NCBI GenBank assembly: GCA_003641695.1
Contig: QNBL01000004.1
Span: 1 to 24,821 of the forward strand
From: Spirochaetota bacterium
GTDB lineage: Bacteria; Spirochaetota; Spirochaetia; B11-G9
Direction: 5' to 3'
DNA length: 24,821 nucleotides
Positions 6,607 through 13,861 of this stretch are shown piece by piece. The first letter of the stretch is position 1; every line of letters begins with the position of its first letter. The notes under the pieces were generated by a model. That model was given only the letters and a program-made list of their open reading frames with translations, ran no database searches and was not told where the DNA came from. The translations under genes and the position numbers were made by a program.

Positions 6607-9093
6607 CTAACCCTCTTCAAAAATGGTAGTTAATTTCCTGTAGATACGGTTCACAGATTTAGCAGAGGAAGTATTCTCCTTTTCCCCGGCAAGATCTTCT
6701 GCCAGAGCATCGAGGGAGGCAAGACTGCTTTCTACTGCACTAAAGAAATTCTTTTTACCCTTAAACCAGTACACTCCTTTGAAGTTGGTCTCCAGGGAAA
6801 TGAAATAGAGTGTCTTTTTTGATTTTTTGCCTGGAAAAAGTTTTAATATTTTATCGGTTTCTGTTACCAGTTCGGCCAGATTGGTGTCAACAGAATAATT
6901 TTTCCCTAACTTCGCTTTAAGAAGCAAGTCCCGTTCCGGATTAATGTAGGGAGCAATTCTAAGAATGTTGGAAACTCTGTCTCCAACGTGTATTTCATAA
7001 TGCCCGGAGGTAATCTTTCCCCTCATGTTGCTGAATCCCTTTAGTTTCTCGGAAGGATTTTCCTTTATAATTCTGCTAATCTCTTTCCAGGGAAGCACCG
7101 CTATCTTGTTTTTCCCTTTATAAGAGATGATATTGAAGTAATAATTCCCTATTTTCAGCTTGTTTGTTGTATCCCGTTTCTTACCAGCGGATTGTTTTTT
7201 ATCTCCTTTTTCTGCAAAGTGACTGTACAATACCGGTGAAATATCCTTAAGCCAGGTTTCTTTTATAACGGAAACGGACCTTGCAAACATCCTTGATGTT
7301 TTTACTATTTCTCCTGCAACAATGTACCGCGGAGACTCCCGAAACATAACCGACCCGGGATGAATGTGAATCTTGTCTGCGGTAAAACTGCTGTATACCC
7401 CCCGTCCCGTATTTTTACATACAAACTGCACAAGGCCCGCCGCAATAGAGCAGATATACTCACGGTTGGAACCTCCTCCGGTAATGGGAATCCCCATTTC
7501 GGAGATTATTTCTTCAAGCTGATGTTTTATATTGACAATCTCGTTCATGGTTCTGAGGTCCAGGTAGTGATTCTCGCAAAACTCCTTCCGGGGATCTCCG
7601 CTCTCAATAACCGTGTATTGTCTATACAGATTCAAATAGGATCTGAAATCTCCGGAGGGCTCGCTGAACTTATGATGCTCTTTTCTGGCTTCAATCTCCT
7701 TCCCCATGGGAAGAAAAAACGGACTTCGTGTTGAAAGAAATGATACGGCAATTATGATCTCTTCCAGAACAGCAGGATACTTTGTTATGGATTCAACTAT
7801 GATCTTCGAATGTCTCGGCAGCAGCGGGAAGACAGCCATCATCCGGCCGGCCTTTGTGAGGTGGTTACTGTTGTCAATAGCCCCGATAAGTTTCAAGGTA
7901 TCAACAGCGCTTCTTAAACCTTGTTGTCCGGGAGGAGAAATAAAATCAAAAGATTCAAAATCGGTTATATCAAGGTCAGCCATCTGGAGAACAACCTCTG
8001 AAAGATCGGTTCGGTAGATCTCCTCTCTTGTAAAGAGCGGTCTGGAATCAAAATCCTTTTTACTGTAAAGCCTGTAACAGACTCCCGGTGCAGTTCTTCC
8101 TGCTCTGCCCTTCCTTTGATTGCAGGAGGCTTTTGATATTTGACTTTCAATAAGAGAAGAGGTAAATGTCCGGGGATTATAAAAGTTAATTTTGGCGAGT
8201 CCGGAATCTATTACTGTAGTAATCCCGTCAATGGTAACACTGGTTTCTGCAATGTTGGTTGCTACAACTACCTTTATCTTTTTGACAGGGGTGGGGATAA
8301 AGATCTTCTCCTGCTCCTCCCTGGAAAGTCTGCCGTAGAGGGGGATCAGGAAAAGTTTCTTCCGCACTTTGCTTTTTTCGAGGTAACTTATACAGTCTTT
8401 GATTATCTTTTCCCCGGGAAGGAAAACAAGGACATCCCCGTTCCTCTTTTTGTTTGCTTCGTTGGTAACAATATCTCCAATTTTTTCGATGATTAAATCG
8501 TAGTTACCCTCTTCCTGTAGTTTTACAAATATGGTTTGAATTGGATATATTTTCGTTTCGATGTGAATTATCTCACAGTGGTCAAAGTATTCGGAAAATA
8601 TTTCCGGATTTATTGTTGCAGAAGAAATGATCACCTTAAAGTCTTTTCTTTCACGGAGAATAGTCTTGAGCAATCCAAGAATAAAATCAATGTTCAGGCT
8701 TCGTTCATGGGCCTCATCGACAATAATAACCGAATATTTTGAAAGGAGTCGGTCTGTCTTGAGTTCCTGAAGAAGGATCCCGTCGGTCATTATTTTTATG
8801 CGGGTACTGAAATCCGTTGTATCCTCGAACCGCATCTTGTAAGCTGCAAAATTTCCCTCATCCCCGGGAAGCTGCCGTTTAATGTATTCGCATACAGAAA
8901 GTGTAGCAATTCTCCTGGGCTGGGTAACTCCTATAACCCCTTCATTGGAATAACCCGCCTCATGGAGAATCAGCGGAAGCTGGGTTGTTTTTCCGGACCC
9001 GGTGGGGCTTTCAACAACAATGACCTGATTTGTTTTAAGCTTTTCAATAATTTTATCTTTTTGTTTATAAACGGGAAGTTCTTGTGGGTCCAT
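6607..9093 (-). CDS. DEAH-box RNA helicase, HrpA/HrpB type
   Basis: An 828-residue SF2 helicase. Seen: Walker A SPTGSGKTT (Lys35), QPRR (motif Ia), DEAHERSLNIDF (126-137), SAT (158-160), VVATNIAETSVT, and QRKGRAGRTAPG (motif VI), then the winged-helix/ratchet region and a divergent C-terminal third. The HERSLNIDFILG stretch is most like HrpA, but the protein lacks room for HrpA's long C-terminal extension (E. coli HrpA is about 1300 residues); size is closer to HrpB. ATG 9093-9091 overlaps the hisS TGA and has AGGAAGGA upstream; TTG 9096 is an alternative. Likely roles are mRNA processing or rescue of stalled ribosomes, as known for HrpA. Coupling to hisS and divergence from pcnB fit an RNA-metabolism locus. 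Confidence 0.88.
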   Translation of the reverse strand: MDPQELPVYKQKDKIIEKLKTNQVIVVESPTGSGKTTQLPLILHEAGYSNEGVIGVTQPRRIATLSVCEYIKRQLPGDEGNFAAYKMRFEDTTDFSTRIKIMTDGILLQELKTDRLLSKYSVIIVDEAHERSLNIDFILGLLKTILRERKDFKVIISSATINPEIFSEYFDHCEIIHIETKIYPIQTIFVKLQEEGNYDLIIEKIGDIVTNEANKKRNGDVLVFLPGEKIIKDCISYLEKSKVRKKLFLIPLYGRLSREEQEKIFIPTPVKKIKVVVATNIAETSVTIDGITTVIDSGLAKINFYNPRTFTSSLIESQISKASCNQRKGRAGRTAPGVCYRLYSKKDFDSRPLFTREEIYRTDLSEVVLQMADLDITDFESFDFISPPGQQGLRSAVDTLKLIGAIDNSNHLTKAGRMMAVFPLLPRHSKIIVESITKYPAVLEEIIIAVSFLSTRSPFFLPMGKEIEARKEHHKFSEPSGDFRSYLNLYRQYTVIESGDPRKEFCENHYLDLRTMNEIVNIKHQLEEIISEMGIPITGGGSNREYICSIAAGLVQFVCKNTGRGVYSSFTADKIHIHPGSVMFRESPRYIVAGEIVKTSRMFARSVSVIKETWLKDISPVLYSHFAEKGDKKQSAGKKRDTTNKLKIGNYYFNIISYKGKNKIAVLPWKEISRIIKENPSEKLKGFSNMRGKITSGHYEIHVGDRVSNILRIAPYINPERDLLLKAKLGKNYSVDTNLAELVTETDKILKLFPGKKSKKTLYFISLETNFKGVYWFKGKKNFFSAVESSLASLDALAEDLAGEKENTSSAKSVNRIYRKLTTIFEEG

Positions 9094-10397
9094 CAATCCT
9101 TCCTGATGATTTTATTACAGGTTACAACAGCCTCATCCAGGGAAAGCATGTTAAAACTCTCTCTGCTGGAGAGATCCCGCACACTGAACTTTCCGGCAGA
9201 AAGTTCATCCTCTCCGATTAAAAGGGCAATGGGAATTCCTTTTTTTTCAGCGTATGAAAACTGTGCGGAAAGTTTTTTCTTTGAAAGATATACCTCACAG
9301 GTAAAGCCTTTGTCTCGAAAGATACCTGAAATTCTGTAATACTCCTTCATGTCCAATACATTCATGCAGGTAACTATTATATCTGTTGCATGACGTTTCC
9401 CGTTTCCGTCTGAAAGCTCATCCAAAGCAGCCATAAGACGGTCCAGCCCTATTGAGGATCCTACTCCCGGCAGATTCTGCTTTGTATAAAGGGAGGCGAG
9501 GTTATTATATCTGCCCCCGGAACATACAGAGCCAATTCCCGGCAGTTTGTCCAAAAAAGTTTCGTACACTATTCCTGTGTAGTAATCAAGACCTCTGGTT
9601 ATTGAAGGATCGAGAACAAAGCTGTTTTCAATTCCCAGGGAGGTAAAGAATGTGTATATCTCTTCAAGCCTCTGGACATCTTCTCCCGAACCTCCCGCAA
9701 AATCGGTAATTTTCTGTAAGGTTTCCAGGAATGTATTCTCCGGTTTTATATAACCAAGGATTTTTAAAGCAGTTTCCTGGTCTATTATTCCTGACAGAAT
9801 CTCCAGTACCGCTTCTTCGCCGATCTTGGATATTTTGTCAACACTTCGCATTATCTCTACTGAATGTTCCTTGATATTGAGATTTTCCAGAAATCTGTTA
9901 AATATGCCACGGTGAGCCAGTTTTATGGTTACCCCTTCAATCCCTAGTTTCGTGAAGGAGGTGTACATCAAAAGAAGTATTTCAAAATCTGCGGAGCTGC
10001 TGTCTATACCGACTATGTCGAAGTCACACTGAACGAACTCTCTGTATCTGCCCCGCTGGGTATTCTCGCCTCTCCAGACTTTGTCTATATGATATCGTTT
10101 GAAGGGAAGGTACAACTCGTTGTAATGTGCTGCCATAAATCTGGCAAATGGTACGGTAAGGTCGAAGCGCATGGCTACTTCTCTTTTGCCTTTGTCTGTA
10201 AACTCATATATCTGTTTGTCGGTTTCCCCTCCGCCTTTTCCCAAAAGAACCTTTTTATATTCGAGAACCGGAGTATCTATCGGAAGAAAACCGAAACTTT
10301 CAAAGGCATCTTCAAGAATATGAATGAGACGTTTTCTTTCCAGAGCTTTTTCAGGAAGAAAATCTCTAAAACCCTTCAATATCTGAGGTTCAATCAA
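9093..10397 (-). CDS. hisS: Histidyl-tRNA synthetase
   Basis: A 434-residue class II aminoacyl-tRNA synthetase. Seen: LKGFRDFLPE at the N-terminus, motif 2 region WRGENTQRGRYREFVQCDFD, the HisRS-specific histidine-binding RGLDYYTGIVYE and SVCSGGRYNNL, the motif 3 segment GVGSSIGLDRL, and a C-terminal anticodon-binding domain. Glutamine in ENTQRGRYREF (usually ENPQ.GRYREF) is conserved. The start is TTG 10397-10395: a near-perfect AAGGAG lies 8 bases upstream, and no ATG fits. The stop is shared with the helicase start. No HisZ-like features (which lack catalytic residues), so this is the functional synthetase. Confidence 0.95.
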   Translation of the reverse strand: MIEPQILKGFRDFLPEKALERKRLIHILEDAFESFGFLPIDTPVLEYKKVLLGKGGGETDKQIYEFTDKGKREVAMRFDLTVPFARFMAAHYNELYLPFKRYHIDKVWRGENTQRGRYREFVQCDFDIVGIDSSSADFEILLLMYTSFTKLGIEGVTIKLAHRGIFNRFLENLNIKEHSVEIMRSVDKISKIGEEAVLEILSGIIDQETALKILGYIKPENTFLETLQKITDFAGGSGEDVQRLEEIYTFFTSLGIENSFVLDPSITRGLDYYTGIVYETFLDKLPGIGSVCSGGRYNNLASLYTKQNLPGVGSSIGLDRLMAALDELSDGNGKRHATDIIVTCMNVLDMKEYYRISGIFRDKGFTCEVYLSKKKLSAQFSYAEKKGIPIALLIGEDELSAGKFSVRDLSSRESFNMLSLDEAVVTCNKIIRKD

Positions 10398-10432
10398 AAT
10401 GAATACTCCTTGGATGAACTACATGCGGCTAC

Positions 10433-10462
10433 TTGATTTTTTATTCCACATAACTTTATAGT
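10433..10462 (+). promoter_or_regulatory. Possible pcnB promoter overlapping the hisS promoter
   Basis: TTGATT (10433-10438), 18 bp, TATAGT (10457-10462). The -10 shares five bases with the -10 of the oppositely oriented hisS promoter. Confidence 0.38.
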
Positions 10463-10486
10463 AGAGTAAACTTATATTTACATCAA
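10458..10486 (-). promoter_or_regulatory. hisS: Predicted hisS promoter
   Basis: On the minus strand, TTGATG (10486-10481), 17 bp, TACTAT (10463-10458). The leader would be about 55 nt and contains the strong AAGGAG. No T-box-like structure fits in this length. Confidence 0.45.
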
Positions 10487-10498
10487 GAGAGAAAATAA

Positions 10499-11635
10499 TT
10501 GCTTGTTAGATACACAACAAAAAAAAACGGAAAGAGAGTTCCCCTGGCCAAAATATATACAGGTTCTGAACACCGGATAAACAAATCCCTGATTGATAAG
10601 GACGCCATAAAGATAGTCGCCCGTCTTTCCTCTCATGGGTATGATGCATATATTGTCGGCGGAGCTGTCCGGGACCTTATGATTGGAAGGAAACCCAAGG
10701 ATTTTGATATTGTTACCAGTGCTCTTCCTAGAGAAATCAAGAAGATATTCTGGAATTCCCGTCTGATAGGGAAAAGGTTCCGTCTTGTACACCTGTACTA
10801 TCCTCACAAGATTATCGAGGTGTCAACCTTCCGTTCCGGAGATGAGGGGAACAACAGTTACGGAACCATCGAAGAGGATGTTAAAAGGCGGGATTTTTCC
10901 ATAAATGCTCTGTACTATAATCCTCAGAATGAATACATACTGGATTTTATTGATGCGTTCAAAGATATTAAAAAGGGGAGAGTAAGATCTCTTATTCCCC
11001 TGGATACGACATTTGTAGAAGATCCTGTCAGAATGATACGGGCTGTTAAGTACTCTGCAACTACCGGTTTTAAAATTCCTGCCTTGTTAAAAAGAACTAT
11101 CAAGAAATACAGTGGAGAACTTGGAAGGTGTTCAACATCAAGAATGACCGAAGAGGTTATTAAGATTCTTCTTTCAGGTTCCTCTTCCTTGATTTTTGAA
11201 ATGCTTTTCGAGATGAAACTGCTGCAGTACATACTTCCCCGGATAAATGAGCTCATAAAGAGCAGTAAACTGACTTACAGGAAATTTATTCAGGGTTTGT
11301 CAGAAAATGATATCCTGGTAAGAGAAAAGAATGAATCAAGGAAAGGACGGCTGATTTCCGGGATGGTAAGTCCGCTCATCATGTTCCCTAATGATTATGA
11401 AAATACTACAACCCTGTTTCATGATATATTCAAAGAAGTTAAAAATCTGATCAGTCCGCTGACTCCTCCGAATCAGGAAGTAGAGATGGCGGTGGTAAAG
11501 CTATTTAGAAATGAAGGGCTTACTCCTCCGAAGAATGCTGTTAGAAAGCGAAGACCCCGGATTGAAAAGAAACCGGGGCCGAAAGCAAAGAATAAGGCAC
11601 AACACCATGAAATGAGCAGATACTATAAAAAGTAG
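10499..11635 (+). CDS. pcnB: PcnB-type poly(A) polymerase / tRNA nucleotidyltransferase
   Basis: A 378-residue class II nucleotidyltransferase. Seen: YIVGGAVRDLMIGRKPKDFDIVT (51-73) with the metal-binding DxD Asp68/Asp70, IGKRFRLVHLYY, EVSTFR (third carboxylate Glu107), RRDFSINAL (130-138), and the VEDPVRMIRAVKYSA helix. The IGKRFRLVH segment and the very basic C-terminal tail (RKRRPRIEKKPGPKAKNK) are typical of PcnB rather than Cca. It adds A to RNA 3' ends; CCA addition cannot be excluded by eye. The start is TTG 10499 behind an AAGAGAG stretch; no ATG is available. It ends 7 bp from the convergent TPR gene. Length is shorter than E. coli PcnB (about 465). Confidence 0.82.
   Translation: MLVRYTTKKNGKRVPLAKIYTGSEHRINKSLIDKDAIKIVARLSSHGYDAYIVGGAVRDLMIGRKPKDFDIVTSALPREIKKIFWNSRLIGKRFRLVHLYYPHKIIEVSTFRSGDEGNNSYGTIEEDVKRRDFSINALYYNPQNEYILDFIDAFKDIKKGRVRSLIPLDTTFVEDPVRMIRAVKYSATTGFKIPALLKRTIKKYSGELGRCSTSRMTEEVIKILLSGSSSLIFEMLFEMKLLQYILPRINELIKSSKLTYRKFIQGLSENDILVREKNESRKGRLISGMVSPLIMFPNDYENTTTLFHDIFKEVKNLISPLTPPNQEVEMAVVKLFRNEGLTPPKNAVRKRRPRIEKKPGPKAKNKAQHHEMSRYYKK
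11553..11580 (-). terminator. Possible terminator of the minus-strand TPR gene, inside pcnB
   Basis: Read on the minus strand, GGCCCCGG and CCGGGGTC form an 8-bp GC-rich stem (one G-U) around a 12-nt loop, followed by TTCGCTTTC. It lies about 63 bases after the TPR gene stop. The U-tract is broken and the loop long, so this is tentative. On the plus strand it has no U-tract. Confidence 0.3.
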
Positions 11636-11642
11636 CAGCTCT

Positions 11643-12833
11643 TTAGGATTTGCTTTCCTCTGTAATCCTTTTTTCGAGAATACTTATTTTGTCCTTGTAG
11701 AGTTCCTTACCGCTTTCACTGATGGATTTTATGTATAACCGGGAATCATCAATCCTTGAATCAGCATAGGCATTGACCGCAAGTGCGTAGAATACTCTGT
11801 CTTTATCTGATGAATACTTCAAGGAAGCATGATAGTAATCCTCAGCAGTTGTGTAGTCACTCAATGCATAATTTATCAATCCGAGGTAATAATAGGGGAT
11901 CTCTCTGGAACTGTCCTTTTCGATAGCTTCTGCGAAGTACTGCTGCGCCTGCTTATACTCCTTTTTTGAATAAGCATCGGTTCCCAGGGCTATAAGGTCG
12001 GAAAAGGTATGCACAGATTTTACATAGGAAATGAAATCAGCTGCAAAGGTTTCCTTGTTTATCCAGGTAAAGGCACTGGATATAACAGCCGCTTCGTTTT
12101 CATCAGCAGTCGCAGTTTTGTTTAAAGAAGAAAGGCTGTCCCAGAGGACTCTGTTGTAGTCTATGTAAGATGAGGAGAGGAGAAAGTCAATCATACCCCA
12201 TGACTGAGAGTAGAAAACACTAAGTTTATCTGTAATATCAGGAATGTCTGCCAAAAGAAGACGGTCTATGGGGATGGTTGTCCCATCAGTGACAGCTTTT
12301 TTCAAAGTAGGTACCCAGTCAAGGTTTTCTTTAAACGTAACAGTTCCTTCTTCCAGGCTGTAGCTGCTGTTCTCAAAATAAACAGCAAAACCGTTCATCA
12401 ACCATAGCGGTGGGTAATAGATATAAGCTTTCATGAACTGGATAAATCCGTAGTGAATGAAATCTTTTCTCATTTTGTCAAGATCCGAAGTAATATATGC
12501 CACAAGTTCGTTTTTTGATGGATCCCGATACTGTAGAAGCACATAACTCTCGGCAGTTTTAGAGACAGCATTCTTAAGGTATGAATCAAAGTCAGACTTA
12601 GTGGAGTAGAGTCTGATTTTCAGCTTGCCCGGCAGTTTGGCGGTATCAAAATGAAGATATTTATTGAATAGCAAAAGGTAGGAATCCATAATCGAAACAA
12701 TATCTTCGGCCGTCTTTTTATCAGTATCTGTGTAGATCCTGTAATAAGTGCTGTCCGCCATCTGCAGTGACTGACCAAAAAGCAGAGAACCGGTAAAGAT
12801 AGAAATTAAAACGACAAAACTAATCTTCTTCAT
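11643..12833 (-). CDS. Exported TPR protein with degenerate gluzincin-like peptidase domain
   Basis: A 396-residue protein with a Sec signal peptide (MKK, then hydrophobic 5-20, cleavage near FGQS) and no lipobox. The N-terminal half resembles the MA-family metallopeptidase-like domain: H127-YGFIQF sits where HExxH is expected, and PPLWLMNGFAVYFE (141-154) matches the usual P.WL.EG.A.Y.E. The catalytic Glu is Tyr128, the second His is Ile131 and the third-ligand Glu is Asn147, so it should not bind zinc or cleave. Residues about 275-375 form two or three TPR-like repeats (KKEYKQAQQYFAEAIEKD, ALSDYTTAEDYYHASLKYS). Probably periplasmic scaffolding. GAGGAG precedes the ATG by 6 bases. The degenerate-peptidase reading is inference from motif alignment. 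Confidence 0.75.
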   Translation of the reverse strand: MKKISFVVLISIFTGSLLFGQSLQMADSTYYRIYTDTDKKTAEDIVSIMDSYLLLFNKYLHFDTAKLPGKLKIRLYSTKSDFDSYLKNAVSKTAESYVLLQYRDPSKNELVAYITSDLDKMRKDFIHYGFIQFMKAYIYYPPLWLMNGFAVYFENSSYSLEEGTVTFKENLDWVPTLKKAVTDGTTIPIDRLLLADIPDITDKLSVFYSQSWGMIDFLLSSSYIDYNRVLWDSLSSLNKTATADENEAAVISSAFTWINKETFAADFISYVKSVHTFSDLIALGTDAYSKKEYKQAQQYFAEAIEKDSSREIPYYYLGLINYALSDYTTAEDYYHASLKYSSDKDRVFYALAVNAYADSRIDDSRLYIKSISESGKELYKDKISILEKRITEESKS

Positions 12834-12900
12834 ACGAAACTCCTCAAAATAGCGCTACATATTTATCTTCGGTGCAAGTATCCATAAAAAGCATAAAAAA

Positions 12901-13758
12901 TTACGATAGCTGATCGATTTTAACACTTACACTGGAAAGAACAACCCCCGAATACCGTTCAATATTCTCAATTATATAGTCTTGAAGGTTGTGTACCGTA
13001 CCAGATATCTGTATCCCAAAAGGTATATGGATAACAATCTTGAGCTTATATCCCTGGGGTGTGCTGATGACGTTTATCTTTTTAACAGAGATTGTATCAT
13101 CGTACTCATCAATACAGTGGATAACCATTTGTGTAAGGGCAGATTCAGATATGGAAACCTTGCCTTTTTTTCCAAATTCAGGCCGTACAATTGCTTTCTC
13201 AAAAAACTTCTTGTCTTTTTTAAAGTGAAATCTGGTTTTCAGAAAGACTTTAACCGAATCATACACAAACTGAGGGTAGGTTCTGTGAATCTCAACAACC
13301 GGAACCGGGATAACATGTTTGCCCTCAACATAACGGGAGTGTATGGCTGTATCTATTTCCTCTTGTGTGGCAAGATCCTCTATCATAAGAATCTTGGAGG
13401 GAGAAGGAAGCTCCAGGGTTCCAGCTATCTTTTTAACCATTCTTTCAGATGTTCCAATAATCAGAATTCTTTTAAAATTCTCTTTTCTCAAATGAGTAAC
13501 AACGCTTTTTCTATGGACCGGATCGTGAAAAAGAGCAGTTTTTACAGCGGCAAGATAGTTCTTTTCCTTCTTTGCAGATTTACCGGCAATGATCTTTTGA
13601 TCCCTGATTAAAAGACCGTCATCAATTATAAGTTCAATTCCATACTTTTGTGCCACCAGTTTGGCCCTGAAACTTTTACCGGTACCGGCTTTGCCGATCA
13701 GAGCATAAACCTTTACCCCTCTAAACAGCCATGTTAAATTCCGAATTACTTGAAGCAT
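12901..13758 (-). CDS. P-loop ATPase with Asp23/Gls24-like C-terminal domain
   Basis: A 285-residue protein from ATG 13758, the first start that keeps the conserved fold intact; the frame is open further upstream but has no credible ribosome site, and this start lacks one too. Residues 15-30 carry Walker A (YALIGKAGTGKSF, Lys28), followed by a small kinase-like region with a possible Walker B ILMIEDLA (123-130). The last 85 residues (VSISESALTQMVIHCID... to VSVKIDQL) have the pattern of the Asp23/Gls24 family: a KVSIS strand, a helix, alternating strands with GYKLKIVIHIPFGIQI, a helix with NLQDYIIENIE, and a final VSVKID strand. I do not know this pairing as a described architecture. Function unknown. 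It is divergent from the pre-rnf membrane protein gene. Confidence 0.68.
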   Translation of the reverse strand: MLQVIRNLTWLFRGVKVYALIGKAGTGKSFRAKLVAQKYGIELIIDDGLLIRDQKIIAGKSAKKEKNYLAAVKTALFHDPVHRKSVVTHLRKENFKRILIIGTSERMVKKIAGTLELPSPSKILMIEDLATQEEIDTAIHSRYVEGKHVIPVPVVEIHRTYPQFVYDSVKVFLKTRFHFKKDKKFFEKAIVRPEFGKKGKVSISESALTQMVIHCIDEYDDTISVKKINVISTPQGYKLKIVIHIPFGIQISGTVHNLQDYIIENIERYSGVVLSSVSVKIDQLS

Positions 13759-13861
13759 ATTTTTAATATACTCTGATATTTCCTTATTGAATAGACGTTT
13801 CTGATTAATAATTAACACTTGACAAAATCTGCCGGTAAAGGGAAACTGAGGGAAATCCAAA

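Noticed and set aside
10398..10458. T-box or other riboswitch in the hisS leader
   Set aside because: The predicted leader is about 55-60 nt, far too short, and no specifier or antiterminator sequence is seen.
12982..13611. Open frame of about 209 codons antisense to the P-loop ATPase gene
   Set aside because: A shadow of the opposite strand: no ribosome site, odd composition rich in Asn, Cys and Phe, and no recognisable fold, whereas the opposing frame has a Walker A motif.
13805..13815. TTAATAATTAA palindrome between the ATPase and membrane protein genes
   Set aside because: An 11-bp AT-only palindrome is too short and too low in complexity to call an operator.
13819..13847. Consensus TTGACA upstream of the pre-rnf membrane protein gene as a promoter
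   Set aside because: At 16-18 bp spacing the downstream hexamer is GAAACT or similar, with no TAnnnT box, so I could not support a promoter here although one must exist.
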